Shown here: positions 5,861-7,863 of the stretch, piece after piece | How positions within the stretch are numbered: position 1 is the stretch's first letter | How the letters are laid out: each line of letters starts with the position of its first letter | Assembly (NCBI GenBank): GCA_016291915.1 | Contig: JAEEZP010000241.1 | Location: 1-7,863, forward strand | Length of the DNA: 7,863 nt | Reading direction: 5' to 3' | Source: Prevotella sp. | GTDB lineage: Bacteria > Bacteroidota > Bacteroidia > Bacteroidales > Bacteroidaceae | Notes under the pieces: generated by a model | What the model saw: the letters and a program-made list of their open reading frames with translations, nothing else | Databases searched by the model: none | What the model was told of the DNA's origin: nothing | Program-made: the position numbers and the translations under genes

Positions 5861-7141
5861 ATGAGCAATAAGAGAGGATTCATAGCCTTATCGCCTCTGT
5901 TCGTCTTTATCGTACTTTATCTCGTTACATCGATTATTGCCAACGACTTCTATAAAGTACCGATAACGGTGGCTTTCATGATATCCAGCATTTATGCGGT
6001 AGGCATATCATCAGGTCATGCATTGAAAAAACGGATAGAGATATACAGCAAAGGGGCAGGTACAAACAACCTCATGCTGATGCTATGGATCTTTGTCTTG
6101 GCAGGAGCATTCGCTCATTCTGCCAAGCAGATGGGAGCCATCGATGCCACGGTTAATCTCACACTTACTTGTCTGCCTGCCAACATGCTGATGGCCGGAC
6201 TCTTTATTGCTTCATGTTTTATCTCTCTGAGTATAGGTACCAGTGTAGGCACAATCGTTGCACTGGTACCTATTGCTACAGGAATAGCCTCATCTACAGG
6301 AATAGATCTGGCTTTTATGACCTCTATCGTTGTAGGTGGTTCTTTCTTCGGTGACAACCTCTCTTTTATCAGTGATACCACCATTGTTGCCACGAGCACA
6401 CAAGGGTGTAGAATGAGTGACAAGTTCCGGGTGAACCTTTTTATTGCCTTGCCGGCAGCTATCCTTGTACTGATTATCTACCTTTTGTTAGGATCAGCTG
6501 TCAGCACCCCTACCCTCATTCCTAAGGTGGAGTTTATCAAGATTATTCCTTATCTTGTCGTTTTACTTGCCGCCATATTTGGAATGAACGTGATGGCTGT
6601 GCTGACCCTTGGCATTGCCCTTACCGGTATCATCGGTATTTGCGATCATTCGTATGATCTTTACGGATGGTTTAAGAGTATGGGCGATGGTATTCTCAAC
6701 ATGGGTGAACTGATCATTATCACGATGATGGCAGGTGGACTGTTAGAGATTATCCGTATCAATGGAGGTATTGATTTTATCATCTCCAAGTTGACGAGAC
6801 ATGTCTCTAGCAAGCGAGGAGCAGAACTGTCGATAGCATCACTGGTTTGTCTGACAGATATCTGTACTGCCAACAATACCGTTGCCATTCTCACCATTGG
6901 AGGTATAGCCAAACAGATTGGCGATAAATATGGGGTTGACAGCCGTAAGAGTGCCAGTATCCTGGATACCTTCTCCTGTTTTATGCAGGGACTGATACCT
7001 TACGGTGCACAGATGCTGATGGCGGCAGGATTGGCAAGTCTTAATCCTATAGAGATATTACCAACTCTTTATTACCCCTTCGCTTTAGGTATCGTTGCCT
7101 TATTGGCTATTTTGTTCAGATATCCTAAAAGATACAGTTGA
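5861..7141 (+). CDS. NhaC-family carrier (annotated as Na+/H+ antiporter), possible sugar-acid transporter
   Basis: A 426-residue inner-membrane protein with roughly 11 or 12 hydrophobic segments, including about residues 8-27, 34-50, 72-88, 108-125, 128-146, 194-211, 227-240, 243-260, 282-298, 325-348 and 402-419. The NhaC hallmark GDNLSFISDTT lies at 164-174, in a discontinuous helix region with the nearby SIGTSVGT (124-131). TANNTVAI (336-343) and DTFSCFMQGLIPYGAQ (369-384) are the second-half counterparts. These conserved polar residues are expected to bind the ion. The family is usually described as Na+/H+ exchangers, but belongs to the larger ion-transporter superfamily that also contains organic-anion carriers. 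It sits 6 bp after uxaA, with no other permease in the window. It could import a uronate or aldonate, or support Na+-coupled uptake. Family assignment is firm; the substrate is inferred. Confidence 0.85.
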   Translation: MSNKRGFIALSPLFVFIVLYLVTSIIANDFYKVPITVAFMISSIYAVGISSGHALKKRIEIYSKGAGTNNLMLMLWIFVLAGAFAHSAKQMGAIDATVNLTLTCLPANMLMAGLFIASCFISLSIGTSVGTIVALVPIATGIASSTGIDLAFMTSIVVGGSFFGDNLSFISDTTIVATSTQGCRMSDKFRVNLFIALPAAILVLIIYLLLGSAVSTPTLIPKVEFIKIIPYLVVLLAAIFGMNVMAVLTLGIALTGIIGICDHSYDLYGWFKSMGDGILNMGELIIITMMAGGLLEIIRINGGIDFIISKLTRHVSSKRGAELSIASLVCLTDICTANNTVAILTIGGIAKQIGDKYGVDSRKSASILDTFSCFMQGLIPYGAQMLMAAGLASLNPIEILPTLYYPFALGIVALLAILFRYPKRYS

Positions 7142-7142
7142 T

Positions 7143-7863
7143 ATGGATATCATTCATCGTAATCTGTTCAGACTGTTAAGGTCGGGGGCTTTCGACGAAT
7201 ACGAAGAACTCGAACCGATGTCACCATTTAAATGGCGGCGGCTGTTACAGATTGCGGAGATTCAGGGCATGGCATCATATATCCAATTGGGTGTTGTCAG
7301 TCAGCGGCGTACCAACAACAACCTCTGCATCCCCGATACTATTATCAAACAACTTTACAGTGTGTCATCCGTCATCCCAAATGTGAACACCACACTGATG
7401 AAGGTTATGCAACTCAACCCACACCTGTCTAACTATTTCCTCAACCGTCGTCTCAAAAGGATTAAATCGGAGGAAGAAAGTAGTAGCGATGGTTCGGTAG
7501 AGACCTTGCAATTATTGAATGTAATTATTTATAATGTCAACCAAACACTCAACAAAGGGCTTGATATTCACGGTATTATTGAATTAGGTAGGTTCTTGCG
7601 TAACAGAGGTGACAGCGTCGACTTTATAAAAATTGAGTCGTGGCTTAAACACCTTGGATTATCACGTATGGCATCATTGCAAGGGACAGTCTTGATAGAT
7701 GTGTTTCACTTCGAACTCGAAGAGATTCCATTTATGCAGAAGACAGAGCGACAGGCCTATGCACTGTTGATGCGTACCATGCAGCACACGGCTTTTGACA
7801 CGGCTGAGACATGGCATTTCCGGACACGTAGCAATGGTATGGTGGAAAACAATGGGAAAATAC
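7143..7863 (+). CDS. Protein of unknown function, possibly nucleotidyltransferase-related without catalytic core (partial, runs off right edge)
   Basis: An open frame of 240 codons starts at ATG 7143, one base after the carrier gene's TGA, and has no stop before the window ends. It is therefore the last visible gene of the rightward operon. The protein has no signal peptide or membrane segment and looks mainly helical. Residues 8-50 (NLFRLLRSG, then WRRLLQIAEIQGM) recall the N-terminus of uncharacterised NTP_transf_5-type nucleotidyltransferases. Residues about 124-187 (LNKGLDIHGIIELGRFLRNR, then ESWLKHLGLSRMA) recall their C-terminal helical part. The short polar linker between them (about 90-123, rich in Arg, Lys, Glu and Ser) has no KG or DxD nucleotidyltransferase motif. 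This likeness is from memory and weak. A Bacteroidales-specific family of no known role is equally possible. Reading of the gene itself is firm. Confidence 0.72.
   Translation, partial: MDIIHRNLFRLLRSGAFDEYEELEPMSPFKWRRLLQIAEIQGMASYIQLGVVSQRRTNNNLCIPDTIIKQLYSVSSVIPNVNTTLMKVMQLNPHLSNYFLNRRLKRIKSEEESSSDGSVETLQLLNVIIYNVNQTLNKGLDIHGIIELGRFLRNRGDSVDFIKIESWLKHLGLSRMASLQGTVLIDVFHFELEEIPFMQKTERQAYALLMRTMQHTAFDTAETWHFRTRSNGMVENNGKI

Noticed and set aside
7232..7432. 66-codon plus-strand open frame near the right edge
   Set aside because: It lies in another frame within the longer frame beginning at 7143, which is coupled to the preceding gene and has no stop to the window end.
1..7863. Mobile elements, CRISPR arrays, tRNA or rRNA genes
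   Set aside because: I saw no transposase or integrase sequence, no regularly spaced repeats and no RNA gene structure; all but short spacers are covered by metabolic, regulatory and hypothetical genes.

Overview
The window looks like a chromosomal segment from the Bacteroidetes, most likely a Prevotella or Bacteroides-type member of the Bacteroidales. The signs are start codons preceded by A/T-rich sequence without a clear Shine-Dalgarno, -7 boxes of the form TAnnTTTG in the one long intergenic region, a lipoprotein-anchored periplasmic sensor of a type I know only from Bacteroidales, and the sequence character of the enzymes. No mobile element, rRNA, tRNA or CRISPR array is visible. The species assignment is an inference from these features.

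Layout: two divergent operons share a 228-bp control region (3057-3284). Leftward (minus strand) run kdgK (3056-2034), a previously easy-to-miss 45-codon DUF4177-type gene (2028-1891), eda (1879-1211) and the first 408 codons of a membrane sensor, probably a histidine kinase (1224 to beyond the left edge). The last two overlap by 14 bp. Rightward (plus strand) run a LacI-family regulator (3285-4349), uxaA (4361-5854), an NhaC-family carrier (5861-7141) and a gene of unknown function open at the right edge (7143 onward). Gaps within both operons are 1 to 11 bp.

How it works together: UxaA dehydrates D-altronate to 2-keto-3-deoxygluconate (KDG), KdgK phosphorylates it to KDPG, and Eda splits KDPG into pyruvate and glyceraldehyde-3-phosphate. 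This is the complete lower half of galacturonate catabolism. The upper steps (UxaC isomerase, UxaB reductase) and a classical hexuronate permease are not here, so the NhaC-type carrier is a candidate for importing a sugar acid or for handling the ion balance. The LacI-type regulator is the obvious local controller, and a TGTGC-N4-GCACA palindrome in the divergent region is a candidate operator.

The most unusual points are: a strong intrinsic terminator whose hairpin and T-tract lie inside the signal-peptide codons of the sensor gene, just after eda; the small DUF4177 gene wedged between kdgK and eda; the NhaC carrier in a uronate operon; and the right-edge protein, which resembles a nucleotidyltransferase-family protein lacking its catalytic core. 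There is no gene-free stretch over 300 bases; the longest, 3057-3284, holds the promoters and candidate operator.
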